From: Lenzites betulinus | Lineage: Eukaryota; Basidiomycota; Agaricomycetes; Polyporales; Polyporaceae | Reading direction: 5' to 3' | Assembly: GCA_022264855.1 (NCBI GenBank) | Contig: JABYQU010000013.1 | Coordinates: forward strand, 372,001-436,000 | Length of the DNA: 64,000 nt | In this document: positions 22,076-32,894 of the stretch, piece after piece | How positions within the stretch are numbered: position 1 is the first letter of the stretch | Layout of the letters: each line of letters opens with the position of its first letter | The notes under the pieces: generated by a model | Databases searched by the model: none | What the model was told of the DNA's origin: nothing | Seen by the model: the letters and a program-made list of their open reading frames with translations, nothing else | Program-made: the position numbers and the translations under genes

Positions 22076-23108
22076 TGGGGGCCTGCGATCCATTTCCTTA
22101 GCCGTCTTCACAGCGGCCCGCCACAGGCGCCCTCCGGATTGTAATAATGTATGTACGTCGGCCGGGACGATAATCACTTTACGCTACCCCTGCGCCGCCA
22201 GGCTATTCCGCCGTGAACGTGGGGGTCCGAAGAGGGACCCATCTCAACCGGCAGATAGGGGCCACACTCAGACTGCGAAGTTTCAGATGCATGACCCCGC
22301 TGTGCGGCCTGCCAGGTACTCGTGTTTGGGCGTGCCCGGGCAACCGCCGTTGGCACGGTCGGCTTTATTGGTCCCGGAAGGATCTAGCTGCCTGCGCGTA
22401 CACCGGAGGTACTTTCATCTCGCGCCCGTCCCGGTGTGAAGGCTAACGGGTCGGCAGGTGTTGGTAGGATCATGGGCCTAAACCGTCAAAACGGCATGTC
22501 GGGGTCCAGAACTGCCAACGCGCAACATGTGGTGGCCACGCACGAGGCCTCGTGGAGAGCACGCTGGAGATACTCGAGATTTTATCAATTCCCCTGGCCG
22601 CTTTGCTGTATCTGTGTGAAGATAACGCGGCAGGGAGCCAACGAGCGGTCGACGCGCGACGCTTCGATGTTACGGGTGGAGGGGCCTGTTGATTTGAATG
22701 GCATTCGGCGCCTTCTCAGGGATCCCACTTTCCGCGCGCCAGGGCAGGGTGCAGCTTCTTCCGACCTACCGAGGACACCCCCATACATTATTCAGCACTT
22801 TTTGATCGAATTTCCACAGGCGCCGCCCCGCAACAGCTATGTGGCCCGACTTGCATATGGCATGAGTGAGGGGCCCCAAGCCTCGCCTTACAGGTTCACC
22901 CGGGTTGTGCGAGAACGCGGTCAACATGCAACCAGATTAGGGCCACTGCTTGCCTCGCCTCCCGTCAAGTGACGGACAGTCCGAGGCTACTTATACCCCC
23001 GCCCCCGTCAGACCTGCTCTACAACCAAGCCACCCACCTCTTCTCTGAGCCAGGTCGACCCTGCACCTTCTACAGTACCGCCATCCACTTTCTACAGTAT
23101 CATTCGAG
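22076..23108. other. Gene-free stretch of about 1 kb
   Basis: A 178-codon plus-strand frame (22436-22972) exists, but its composition shifts along its length and no domain is visible, so it is not called. The last 120 bp contain a weak TATA-like TTATAC near 22991 and CT-rich sequence, fitting the promoter of the tiny gene that follows. Confidence 0.4.
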
Positions 23109-23474
23109 ATGTGCTACAACGTGAGCACAGCCGGCACTGCAAATCTGCTGTTCGCTGACGTCCGGGTTGTAGGTAATCGATGGGAAACTTCACCTGCTTT
23201 GCCAGCACTTCATCCCAATGTCGACGCGCCAGCAAGACTGTCTGCGATCAAACTGCCTGTTCAGCAGGAACCACGCGCACCCGATCGGTGAGCTGCCTCG
23301 TTGCTCGATTACGCTGCCGAGCGCGGACTGATGAATCATATCGCAGGCTGCAGGTCGTCGTCCTGCTGCCGAATGATGCAGACGCCGCAGCGGAACCCGA
23401 TCAGGATCCACGAGAGCCTGTGTGCAGACTGCGTCATGCGAGGCGAGGGCCGAGGGGTCCTTCGATGCTCATGA
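23109..23474 (+). CDS. Tiny Cys/His-rich protein (MCYN type), predicted metal binder
   Basis: Function unknown. Three exons (23109-23120, 23173-23287, 23347-23474) with perfect GT...AG borders give 84 residues. Start MCYNVIDGKLHLLCQHF; middle DCLRSNCLFSRNHAHPIGC; end SLCADCVMRGEGRGVLRCS. Cys and His sit at positions 2, 14, 16 (His), 27, 32, 38 (His), 40 (His), 44, 49, 50, 68, 71 and 83. Cys2, Cys14-x-His16, Cys27, Cys32-x-FS and His38 fall at exactly the same positions as in the gene at 31247-31734. From memory, similar small CxH/DCxxxxC proteins recur in agaricomycete gene sets without assigned function. A zinc-binding fold is my inference. No signal peptide is seen. Confidence 0.7.
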
Positions 23475-24126
23475 TCCCCTCCTCCCTCAACGCCTCACGG
23501 CCCACCGGGCCACATTCCACTTCCTTCCACACCACGCACAAGCCCCCCCCCTTACGAGCACTGGGCACCTCCGGTGCGGGGTGTGGCTGGCGTCGAGTAC
23601 GGTACGAACGGCGCAGGCGCTACATAATGACGCATCACAAGGACACTGTTGTAACACATATTCGCCGGCTATGTCTTGACTTAATATGTATTCGTAATGT
23701 TCATGTTTATCAAACACTCACGCCACCATCCTCCCGCGACCGTTCGGAATGATGCTTGCAAGAGGTGGAGACAAAAACTCGAACCAAGTACCGGGGTACC
23801 TTCTCAAGCTTCGAATAGCGCCTGTGCCACAACGGGTTTGTGGCATACGGGTGTTGTTGGGTCACGGCGGTCACAACGCTGGCTGTATGTGGCGCGCCTT
23901 GTGCTCTCTCTCTCTCGACCTTTCCGAATCTGTTTGAAATGAACTCGCGACGTACCGCAATAAGACCCATATGTCCGCACTTCCTTGTTGTAGCAACACA
24001 AGACCCTCGGCTTCCTGTTTCGGTAATGGATCCGTTGCTATGACCTATAATTTAAATGCAGGACACGTACGGAGGCGGATTCAAATAATCCCCTCCTCAA
24101 CAAGCTAACCCACATCTTGCGCCTCT
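23475..24126. other. Intergenic before the unknown multi-exon gene
   Basis: No supported gene. A minus-strand frame opens with Met-Cys-Tyr-Asn at about 23655 but lacks the Cys/His ladder and was rejected. Sequence just before the ATG at 24127 is CT-rich. Confidence 0.4.
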
Positions 24127-26132
24127 ATGGACTCTGCATCCTGGATTGCCGCCACACTTGAGGACACTTTCAATCTCCCCTTTCGCCAGTTTCACAATCC
24201 CAACGTGTCTTTGTCCTTCTGGGGAACGCTTGCCCACCATGACCTGCGACTATACGCGAGCTTAGCCATACTCCCCACGATGGAGCTAAACCCCTCGTTG
24301 CCGCCACTCCCTCCGCCAGGGCACAGGGGACACGCCAACAAGCTCTGCGTTGAACACGAGCAACATAGACGTCTTGATCGCATGTACAACATCATGGCGT
24401 TCCCAGAGGCCGCGCTAGAATGTACGTACAGTCCTCCCACTAGTAACACGTCGCTGAGTTTCATCATGTTCTTTAGTCAGCGGCTTCAACTTGCCAATGA
24501 CACGGACGGGCGACGCTGACTTCGACCATGAGAACGGTGGCGGTATAAGTGTTCCCGCGCGAGGCTTTCAAATCAACCAGACCAACCCGATCGGAAAACC
24601 AGCGGATATTGACAAGTATGTTACAAGGCGTTGCCGAAGCCGATCATGATGCTCAGTTCCTACTCTGCAGAGTGCTGAGATGGGTTTTGGAGTATCCGCT
24701 CGCCACCGCAAACCATATGATGCACCTCGTCTATCCCGACACCCTGGACTACACGATACAAGGAGGCGTGGTCGATGACGCCGACAGAACGATATTGCAG
24801 TGGGCTAAGTGGGGTCGAGACGACATCACCATCACGGAGGCGAAAGACACATGGTCGGAATCCGTCATCTTCATCGTACAACCACCATGGATCCTTACAG
24901 AAGCAGATCTCGAAAGATTCGTGGGGTGTCCAACCGTAAGCCTTTCTCTCATACACCTGATATTGTTTTTCTAAGACTCGACATAGTTTCCCCGACCGGA
25001 CTCAGACGCCAATCTTCGGAGTCACGAAAGACTGTGGGGAAAGGTGAATCTAGGATATCCCTTTTCGATGTTATAGGCGTTGACAGTTATACAGATTTGG
25101 GACCTGTGCGCTCAAAAGCATTCCCATTGGTTCGTATTGACGACGTACTGGGGATGGGTATTTGGAGCCTTCTCCTCAGGTCTGTGCATCTCTACTCCCC
25201 AGTACATACATCGAAGTTGCTTACATCGTAACCAGCCCGGACATGCGCATTCACATCTCACGTTATTCCCTTCGATTCTAAGGAGCCGACGATTGTCCAA
25301 TACCTCTTCTTCTGGCTCTCCTCCGCCGTTGCGTCCCACGTACATCCACATGGTGCATGGTCAATCCCACAGGTCAGTGCAGAACGCGCAAGGCGTCGCG
25401 TACAATACCCCTGCACGTATCTGTCAATATGCCGGAAGCGGAAGCGGTTCAAAGAGCGCGATGCACTGTTCGCGCTCAAGGACCGATGTGCACTGTTCGA
25501 CTAAGGAGCGAGATGCACTGTTCGCGTTCGCTCAGAAGCCGTAGCCGTGCATGGTATTCCGTTTGCCTCCAAAGCGGCGCGTTCGACACCATTCTTACAC
25601 ATGGTCTACCCACGTAGGTACCCGAAGCCGTCGACGCTTTTGAGGATTTCTCAATCCAATATCCCACCGGCAGCGTGGTAATAGAGTCATCTGAAAGCAG
25701 CTGGCAAGCTCGCAGCAGTGGTGAGTTGTATGCTCACTCTACGTTAGACAACAGTGCTGATCTTTGGGCCATCGTGCGTTTGTAGCTCGCTCCCATTCGC
25801 CTTCAGCCGTAGACTCAGAATTTGAGGACGGGATCACTGTCATGCTGGAGCTCCTTCCTGACGCGGAGCGGCAGAGCAGGCTTTCCCGCCGCGTGAAACA
25901 GGACACGATAAGCGGCTGGATGAACCGCGTACATGCAGGAGAACATCCGCATGCCCCGTCAGAGGCGTCGTCGGGTCTGTCACTCACGACGGTATCCTCG
26001 GTGTCGACAATTCGCGATTTGGCGGGGAACGACGACACGCATGGCGTTTACATGACGCGCCCAGCACGCGAGCCTCGGCACGACTACGCCTACGCCGGAG
26101 ACGTGGACCTGGAACTCTACCACGTTGGCTAA
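24127..26132 (+). CDS. Multi-exon protein of unknown function, basidiomycete-type family
   Basis: I do not recognise a named domain. At least eight exons splice cleanly: about 24127-24421, 24477-24615, 24671-24935, 24987-25043, 25077-25179, 25236-25372, then from 25618, and a last exon to 26132. The protein (about 480 residues) starts MDSASWIAATLEDTFNLPF, has PIGKPADIDKVLRWVLEYPL, a central block SESVIFIVQPPWILTEADLE, then HERLWGKALTVIQIWDLCAQ and WFVLTTYWGWVFGAFSSA, next IPFDSKEPTIVQYLFFWLSS, and a Ser-rich disordered C-terminus ending LELYHVG. The FVLTTY..WVFG pattern is, as I recall, shared by many agaricomycete hypothetical proteins. Odd: intron 4 appears to be only 33 nt, and intron 6 is 245 nt and carries hairpin repeats. 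Confidence 0.65.
25454..25533. repeat. Three hairpin-like repeats around a TGCACTGTTCG core, within an intron
   Basis: Copy 1 has arms GAGCGCGA (25454-25461) and TCGCGCTC (25470-25477) around TGCACTGT. Copy 2 (about 25484-25500) keeps TGCACTGTTCG without long arms. Copy 3 has arms GAGCGA (25506-25511) and TCGCTC (25528-25533) around GATGCACTGTTCGCG. All lie in the longest intron of the unknown gene. Confidence 0.65.
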
Positions 26133-26520
26133 CCTACCCTACGATTGGAGGTCGGTAGAATCACGAACGTTGAACACTGATTGTATATGCTTTCCCGCAC
26201 GTATCTGCTCTGTATACCGTTTTCTACATCCACTTCCATGTGTATAAATGCTCTGTCACCTGCAAAGTACCATATACCATCTCTATTAAGTATTCCATTC
26301 GAGCTGGTCTGCGCGCCTATACATGGAAGGCGCTTATTGTGACGATGTACGTGCTGCACTGTGACACAACGCGTCTTTCTAAACCTTTACCACCACCACA
26401 CTCATCGTTCTGCCAAGGCTCTTGCAGCTCACTGCCATACATAAGAAGATCGAAGTAGGCATAGGAAGGCTCAGACAGGTTGCGGAGATCGTCTTACCTG
26501 AATATACATACAGATAACCA
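26133..26520. other. Intergenic upstream of the cyclin gene
   Basis: AT-richer than its surroundings. Contains a TATAAAT at about 26243, some 280 bp before the cyclin ATG, too far to be assigned confidently. No gene seen. Confidence 0.4.
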
Positions 26521-27921
26521 TGGGTGCAACCAGCCTCGCTGCGTCAACAAGTTCGCAATGGATGTTTCCGTTGTCGGCGTTGCATAACACCCCAAGCCGG
26601 GCGACTTCTGGCATTCCCTTGGAAAAGGAACTCTACGACAGAAGCCGAGGCGTTGAATTCCTCTACAGACTTGGGGTGTCGCTTGGCTTGTTGGTTTCAT
26701 TCGCGGCCGTGGACGGATATTCGCTGAAGTGTCGTCGACAGGCCATCTTCTGCCATGTACACTGCTGCGACATGGTTTCACCGCTTTTATATGCGCTATT
26801 CTATGGAGGACTACCACCGCCAGGTCAGGCCTGAGGTTGTGCACCAAGGCGGTGCTTGAACTTATTCCGTCCCCAGGACGTCGCTGCTTCCTGCATATTC
26901 CTAGCCACCAAGACAGAGGAGTGCGGTCGCAAGCTGCGAGACGTGGCGAAGGTTGTTTGCTCCAAGGTATCCCACATAGACATAGCTAAGATCAAGGACG
27001 ACAGCAAGGTAGGCCGGGCCGGGATGCATTTAACCAGTTTGCTCATTTAGCCACAGGAGGTTGAGGAGTGCCAGACCAGTATCTTGCTGACGGAGGAAGT
27101 CCTTCTGGAAGGTCTCTGTTTCGACTTTGTAGTCAGCAGCCCCCAGGCAGACTTGGTCGACCTCTTCGACGCGTGTCCAAATGGCACTCACATCGAGGAA
27201 TGTGCGTGGTCCATCGCGAATGACTCGTAAGTCGCGCGTCGGCGTATTCACTCGCCATACGTGATCCTGAGCTTCTGAGCTTAGGTACCGAACGCCGCTA
27301 TGCCTCCTTTATCCGCCTAAGATTATGGCGGCCGCTTGCTACGTCCTAGCCGAGCGCGCAATCGAGGGACCGCAGTCCTCGTCATTGGACGACCGGATCG
27401 CGTCCCCCGCCCCAGCTGCTTCGCTTCCCACACCCCCGTCGCACAAGTCGCCGTGGTCCGGGACGTCCCGCCGTGCTATTGAACACTTTGGCTTCAACGA
27501 AACCGAGCTTTCGAACGTTGCAGGTCGGGGAGCCGCCTTCCTCTTTCTGTATTGTGTTGTGCTAAAGTGGGCCCGCGCCTAGACGCATTAAGTATCCTGT
27601 TGGAGTACTACGGCGCGCAGGACTTGCAAGGCGCGTGTGAGTTCCTCACCTCGGTCGCTTCCGTACGCCTTCCACCGCTACTCGTTCCGCGTTCCGTGCT
27701 GACAGCGGGCGCGAACTCAGATCCCTCCGCCACACGGTGCCGCGCACCGGGAAGAACTCTACAAACCTTTTGCCCATGTTGCGGCGGCGGCCAACCAGCC
27801 TGTGAGCGTCGCTACTCCGGAGCACGCTATCAGCCAGGGTGCCACTCCCTCGCAAGGGGGGAGCACTCCGGGGAAACCAGCCTCGGGCGCGTGGAAGCCG
27901 GTCTCGGATCCCGCTCCATGA
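26521..27921 (+). CDS. Transcription-type cyclin (cyclin K / Ctk2 / Pch1-like)
   Basis: Family role: regulatory subunit of a CDK that phosphorylates the RNA polymerase II C-terminal domain. Seen here: start MGATSLAASTSSQWMFPLSA, then IPLEKELYDRSRGVEFLYRL, and the cyclin box blocks AMYTAATWFHRFYMRYSMED, DVAASCIFLATKTEECGRKL and TEEVLLEGLCFDFVVSSPQA, a second cyclin fold with MAAACYVLAERAIEGPQ, and an Ala/Pro/Ser-rich tail ending GAWKPVSDPAP. The HRFYMR and ATKTEECGRKL motifs are typical of K/T/L cyclins. About seven introns; one of 43 nt near 27665-27707 is needed to keep frame. About 360 residues. Exact assignment among K, Ctk2 and Pch1 is uncertain. Confidence 0.85.
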
Positions 27922-28138
27922 GGATCTTGGACTTCCCGCCATGTCTGATGGACGCGCGGAGCTCGCAATCGGGGCGTTTGTCGTGGTGCCCCGCCATATC
28001 GTCGTGATCATCTTGCTATCGTCTTTGAACAGTGTATGGAATACTGTATATTATACATTATGCTACAAGTGCTAACGACGCTCAGTGGGTGAGTGAGCAG
28101 TGGAATGACTTCGCCATGGCTGCCTAGCCGGTCCGGAA

Positions 28139-29180
28139 TCAAAGTTCTATCGTCTCTTTGTGTTTGAACTTTCGGCCAGCACGTTCCGCCGCGCGGAAGC
28201 AGAAGTGGTTTCCGTAGAGCTCGAACTCAATGTGAGGCATCTCGGACACTGTCCGTGCTGGCGCAGACGAAGATGAGGGTAGGGACGTCAACGCAGGCGT
28301 GGCGTACAAGGGCACGGCGAATGCGAAGATGCTGTTTTGTTTAGGTATCACTGATATGACCGCGTAAGCTTAAACGGCGTCTTAGCGCATAGAAAGAGGG
28401 GCTACGAACTCTTGAGCTGATCCTTCTGGGTGATCACCTTGAACGCATTCTCGGTTTCATGAACAACGATCCCAGAGAGCCCAACAAGGCAAGAATTCTT
28501 GCTTTTCCGAACTGGCGGGCAGATAAGAGGTATGTACCCGCACCACAACGGTAATATGTGCCTACCAGTGACGACGGCTCCGTGAAAGTCTGCCTTGATG
28601 AGTTTAGACTGCATCCCGGCAGCACCCGGCATCGCTACGGCGGGGTCGCCGGGCCTTGTCGCAGGCTGCGGGGAGAGAGACAGCAATTCTGACATGTAAC
28701 CAAGCCAGAGGGAATGCAGAGGCAAAAACAAATGGAACCTGCAACACAGTTAGTAGCAGAATTACAGATGGCCGAGGTGCCGTACTTTGTATCCTCTTTC
28801 CGTAACCTCCAGAATCCCTTCTGTTGGCCCATTTTCTTGCTGAGAACGCCTGCTTCCCGTTGGGCGCGGTCTAACGCACGTCTAGCGCGTTTTGCCTCTC
28901 GTTCCTTCTTAGCTTTGCTCTCCCTCACGGGGTTCTCGAGGAGAATTTGACGTCCCGCCACACGAGATTGGTACGCGGGGCCGGTGGATGTGGCCACATT
29001 CTCCTTGACGTAAGTTGGGACGAACGACGTCGAGCTGTTGAAATTGAGCCGTTCGTTCTAGTTCTGCACTCAGGGCGAAGCAAGGCAATGAAGCGGCGAT
29101 GGACTCACGCCGATGAGCGGCAATTCGGAGTAGATGTTCTTGTGCGCGCTATCTGCTGCGCGGTAAGACATAAAGGCCAT
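28139..29180 (-). CDS. POP4: RNase P/MRP protein subunit Pop4 (Rpp29)
   Basis: Family role: conserved Rpp29/Pop4 subunit of RNase P (5' tRNA maturation) and RNase MRP, with an Sm-like barrel. Seen here: first exon MAFMSYRAADSAHKNIYSEL, then NERLNFNSSTSFVPTYVKEN and the basic run ESKAKKEREAKRARRALDRA; the barrel begins LWLGYMSELL, LIKADFHGAVVT, KNSCLVGLSGIVVHETENAF and KVITQKDQLK, and closes IPKQNSIFAFAVPL and YGNHFCFRAAERAGRKFKHK, ending ETIEL. RAGRKFK is a family hallmark. Four or five introns. The ATG at 29180 was chosen by splicing the short first exon (LPLIG joined to NERLN); about 255 residues. Confidence 0.9.
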
Positions 29181-31246
29181 CACACACGCCGTCCTGCCCG
29201 CGTCGGCGACAATACGACGGAGTGTGGTCGAGCGCAAGCCAAAGCGGGGGAGGGGGATCAGGGTTCGCGCTCAGAGGACGCGGAGAGGATCTGAGCGGCG
29301 ATGACCCACGTGCCGCCGGCGTCCAGCGGAGAGCACGAACTTGCTCTTCCTTCTATAGCAACCTCCTGACTCCTGAGTCCTCCCGCTTCGCTGCACGCGC
29401 AGCTCACCAACAGATCCCAGCTATCGCCACAATCCGACGGCGTGCGGCCGCGTCAGCTGCTTGCGCAGATTGCAAGCACACGCTCCGCGGGATGAGCGGC
29501 TGGCCACACCTTGGCGGAAGCCTGGTGGGAACGCGTCCACCGCCCACCCGGCGCCACCCTGGCGGTTCGCAAAATACCCTGCTGCTTGAGGCATATGTGC
29601 CCCAAGTCCACCAGTGGTAAACCGTAACGGCCGCCTGGTTTGCCACACTGGCGGCCACCCGGGCGTCTCATCTGCGCAATCGATGAATCCTCGAACAATG
29701 CATGTGCCAACGCTGTGCAGCATACTGGGCTTGTCCCGGCCGGCGAGGTTCCTATGATGACATGCCAAATTTTTGCGGAAGAGATGCTTGGAGCGCTGCG
29801 TCTTCTCGTCCGCGCCGACACCGCGCAGTCGGTGAGCCATTCTAACCGTTGTATTAGTCACTTACCACCTCCGTAGAGCCTTGCCTTTGTGTTCCTCGCT
29901 AGGACACGGTCTCAAGGCATCATCACATCCAGGGCAACACGGTTTAATGCTTTCCATATAAGCGGACCTGCTCGATCCGGCTTGTGATATTGCACACGAC
30001 TATGATCTGATGACTGGTCGACATGCCCCATCCGCTCGTCTTCCATTGATACCGCACTTCGCGCCGTGGCACACAGGTCCGCGTTCCGTAGCTGCTCGCG
30101 TTATCTATCTCGTCATCTGACTGCTCGCGGAATCTATCCTGGCGCCCAGGACTGCCTACTGCGAGCCCGCTGCCGGAATGCCAGATCGCCCCAAGCTTCG
30201 CGGATGGAGAGATGTCCTACTATTCCTGTGATTCTTCGGACGTCTGCTCTGTGGGACTTTCCGGGCACTACGGCGATAAGGCAGGGAGGACGGCTCGCCT
30301 CGGACAGTGATTCTGGCCACTCGGCCGACATCCGCCTCGCCATGGTTTCTTGCCACTGGTCTCTCCAGGGCTCCCCGGCTGTAGTCCACCTGCCTCGCGG
30401 CTGGTCCACTGACACTGTCGCGCAATGTAAAGCCCGGATGCTCGTCAGGGCGTCGGGTCTATTTCCAGTGTAGGAAGACCAGCGCTGACGGGGACCGTGA
30501 CTTCTGCGCCGATGCGACGGGAGGCACCTGGCACACGTGTTTCCGATATTGAGTTAGCTCTGTGAGTGCGTTCATTAATATTTCTCTACCCCGCTGTGAA
30601 GTCCGCGTTATCTGACCGCTCAGCCCGTGTCCCTATCCGAGCGTGGCCCACGGCCCGCGCGGACGACCGAGCGGATGACTCAACCTACCGAGGTTCTTGC
30701 AACATCGGGCGTGCAAACCGTGCTCAGAGCGCGTCCTAAATCGCTCACCGCCCGTCCGCATCGCCCGCTAGATCATCCTCGCTCCTGTCCCCGCGCCGCG
30801 CGGCTCCGGTGCTTGTTCCGCAGCTTGGGCAGCTCGATCCGGAGGCTTTACGCGGCGAGCTCACTCTTTCTATCCCGAAGAGGCATGCCAGGATGGCCAC
30901 AGCGGTAGCACCCGCGCCTTCCTTGCAGAAGGTGTTTGAGAGCAGCGTGCAGGTCGGCACCCACGTTCAGGTGGCGGATCTACCCAACATGGTGTGGCGC
31001 AATGCCGCTGCTTCCACCACACAATCGTGTTCGATCGAGACAATGTGATTTCCTATCCTAGAACAGCACGGTGACGGGTACAATACAGCAGAAGAGTGGG
31101 TGCAGCACAATTATTAGCTGAGCATCGTAGAAAGGAGCAGAAAAACATGAAGAACATAGAAATATGGCGGGTCGAGTCGGGCGCGGGTTCCAAATCTATC
31201 CTCTATACGGAGCGGCCCATCTGGATGCAGACGGCGCAGTAATTAT
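29181..31246. other. Gene-poor stretch of about 2 kb
   Basis: Several frames of 70-146 codons exist on both strands, but none shows a domain, consistent coding character or a splice pattern I trust. A minus-strand CYRCGH fragment near 30900 recalls the tiny Cys/His proteins but has no Met-Cys start and no matching downstream ladder. It contains the POP4 promoter (right of 29180). Confidence 0.4.
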
Positions 31247-31734
31247 CTATGACCGGGTCTGGGAAATAGTCAGCTCCTGCCGTCGGCCGCAAGACGTTCG
31301 TTCGAGACACGCACGATACTGCTCGGGGAACTGGCGGCTAAAGGGGAACGGGAAGGGGGAGACGTCAGTTAGGGTAGAGCGCGGCGTGCACAGCTGACCC
31401 ACTATTGCCAACAAGTTTCCGTGCAGCGGGGAGGAACGCAGTTCCTCGGATGCGTGGTGCTGAACTTGCAGAAACGATCTTCGCATTGAATCTAAGCGCC
31501 GGGGTGCCGACTGAATTGGGATCTACAGGAGAAAGTAGGCAGCCAGGGCAGCTCACCATTTCGTCGGGCTAAAGATACGTGGTTAGGACGGGCCGCGGCG
31601 GGGGAGAACAGACGTACCAGGTCGATGTAATGGCCACAGCGCTTGTAGTTGTTGCGGACACTGTGGCGTAAGGGCGTGAGACGTTCCCGAGCGTGGCGCA
31701 GACGGAGCCCGACGTACCGACGCCAGTGGCACAT
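31247..31734 (-). CDS. Tiny Cys/His-rich protein (MCHW type), predicted metal binder
   Basis: Function unknown. Five exons (31734-31718, 31660-31618, 31568-31557, 31491-31403, 31337-31247) with GT...AG borders and a CCTAAC branch point give 83 residues from 252 coding bases, one exon being only 12 nt. Start MCHWRRVRNNYKRCGHYIDL, then PDEMIQCEDRFCKFSTTHPR, NCVPPRCTETCWQYRQFPEQ, and a C-terminus ending TISQTRS. Cys2, Cys14-x-His16, Cys27, Cys32-x-FS and His38 align position for position with the protein at 23109-23474, though intron positions differ (four versus two). From memory, MCHWRR...CGH proteins recur in agaricomycetes without known function. Zinc binding is inferred. Confidence 0.75.
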
Positions 31735-32894
31735 GTTGACGGTAGGAGTGGGGGAGAGAAGAGAGAAGAGAGGGCTATGTACAGAGCGGAGGAGGGGAGA
31801 GTGCTTGAGCAGTGTCGGATAGCGGACGAGCGGGGTCCATTTTATACGCAGCCCACAGCCGTAGACAAGCACTAAAGATCCGGAAGACGGTCTGCGAAAG
31901 CTCCTCTGCTGGAAGATATTCCCAAAGGCGACGGAGACGATAACATCAGCCTATCGGCCCGCCCCGCTCGATTGCGCAATGTGTTTCCTGCTGGGACATA
32001 TCGAGATGAAGCGTCGGAGTCGAGAGAAACATGAGGACCAGGTCGGAGAAACGCCAGGGCGCGACAAAGGGCGAACCGTGGGCGAGCACCCAGCGATCGG
32101 TATCTGCTGCAAGGCTCGCTGGTAAAACCCCTGCTGGGACGTGCTATCATGCCTTTTGCCCGCAATACGCTAAAGCTAAAACGTTAAACGGGTAGAGGAC
32201 GAGATTTTTTGGGAAAAATATGACGATAGGCCTAAATCGCGACGGCGCCGATGAGAGCGATAGGTGCAAGTTAGCCCGCGGCGCCTCGCAACAGGAACTC
32301 CCACTCACCGAGTGGTATAGAACCCGATCATTCCGAATACGGCGCAGCTGCAATCAGCGGATCTCAGCCTCGAAGGCAGGTGCTACTAGCGGTCGAAGGC
32401 CGGATTCTGCCACAGCAGATCTTTGGCGAGCGCGCGTAGACAGCATTCGTACGTCAAGCGGCGTTGTCCTGGCCTTGAAGATGCTCCGTCTGGGTGCTAC
32501 CGCTCTCCTTCGGGCGGAGGCCGCGCTGGATGGGCAATCAAGATGGTATCGAATCATCGATACCGTCATTCCGGCCACAGCGTGTCTCGTTCCCGTCAAA
32601 ACAGCGCGGCCGCGCGCCGGGCAAAGTGCCACAGATTGCCATCGAGGCTGCGACCCACGCTGCCGACGCCGTGGTGTGCGAGCGAGGTGTTCGTGTAGAG
32701 AACGTGAAGGTCAAGTCGACGTTGTCCGCCGCTCGTCTCGAGTGTTCGGCAACATTCGTCGGAGCTGCGGACAGAGCGATCGCACACGTGGTCGGAGTTA
32801 TACTGCGTGGTTTATCCCATGATTGGGCTCTCGAAGTTTATCGCGAACTCAATCGACTCGCGAGATCTCGTCCCAATGTCGGATATACTGTACA
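31735..32894. other. Intergenic between eIF2B-alpha and the MCHW gene
   Basis: Holds the promoter of the MCHW gene (TATAAAA at 31840-31846, minus strand) and the 3' flank of eIF2B-alpha. A plus-strand frame of 234 codons (32494-33198) runs partly antisense to eIF2B-alpha and shows no domain. No further gene supported. Confidence 0.45.
31840..31846 (-). promoter_or_regulatory. TATA box of the MCHW tiny gene
   Basis: TATAAAA on the minus strand, 106 nt before the ATG at 31734. The distance resembles that of the TATA boxes ahead of the pirin and TEA genes here (about 90 nt), which supports transcription of this tiny gene. Confidence 0.5.

Noticed and set aside
22436..22972. 178-codon plus-strand open frame.
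   Set aside because: No domain, uneven composition, no splice or promoter support.
23487..23660. Minus-strand frame beginning Met-Cys-Tyr-Asn, like the tiny Cys/His protein.
   Set aside because: The CxH, C-x4-C-x-FS and following His/Cys positions are absent; the match of four residues is chance.
29698..29870. Plus-strand Met-Cys-Gln-Arg-Cys frame with several Cys.
   Set aside because: Spacing does not match the family, and no flanking exon or promoter is convincing.
30745..30960. Minus-strand CYRCGH and CPSC strings resembling a third tiny Cys/His gene.
   Set aside because: No Met-Cys start, the strings are in different frames, and no intron set assembles the ladder.
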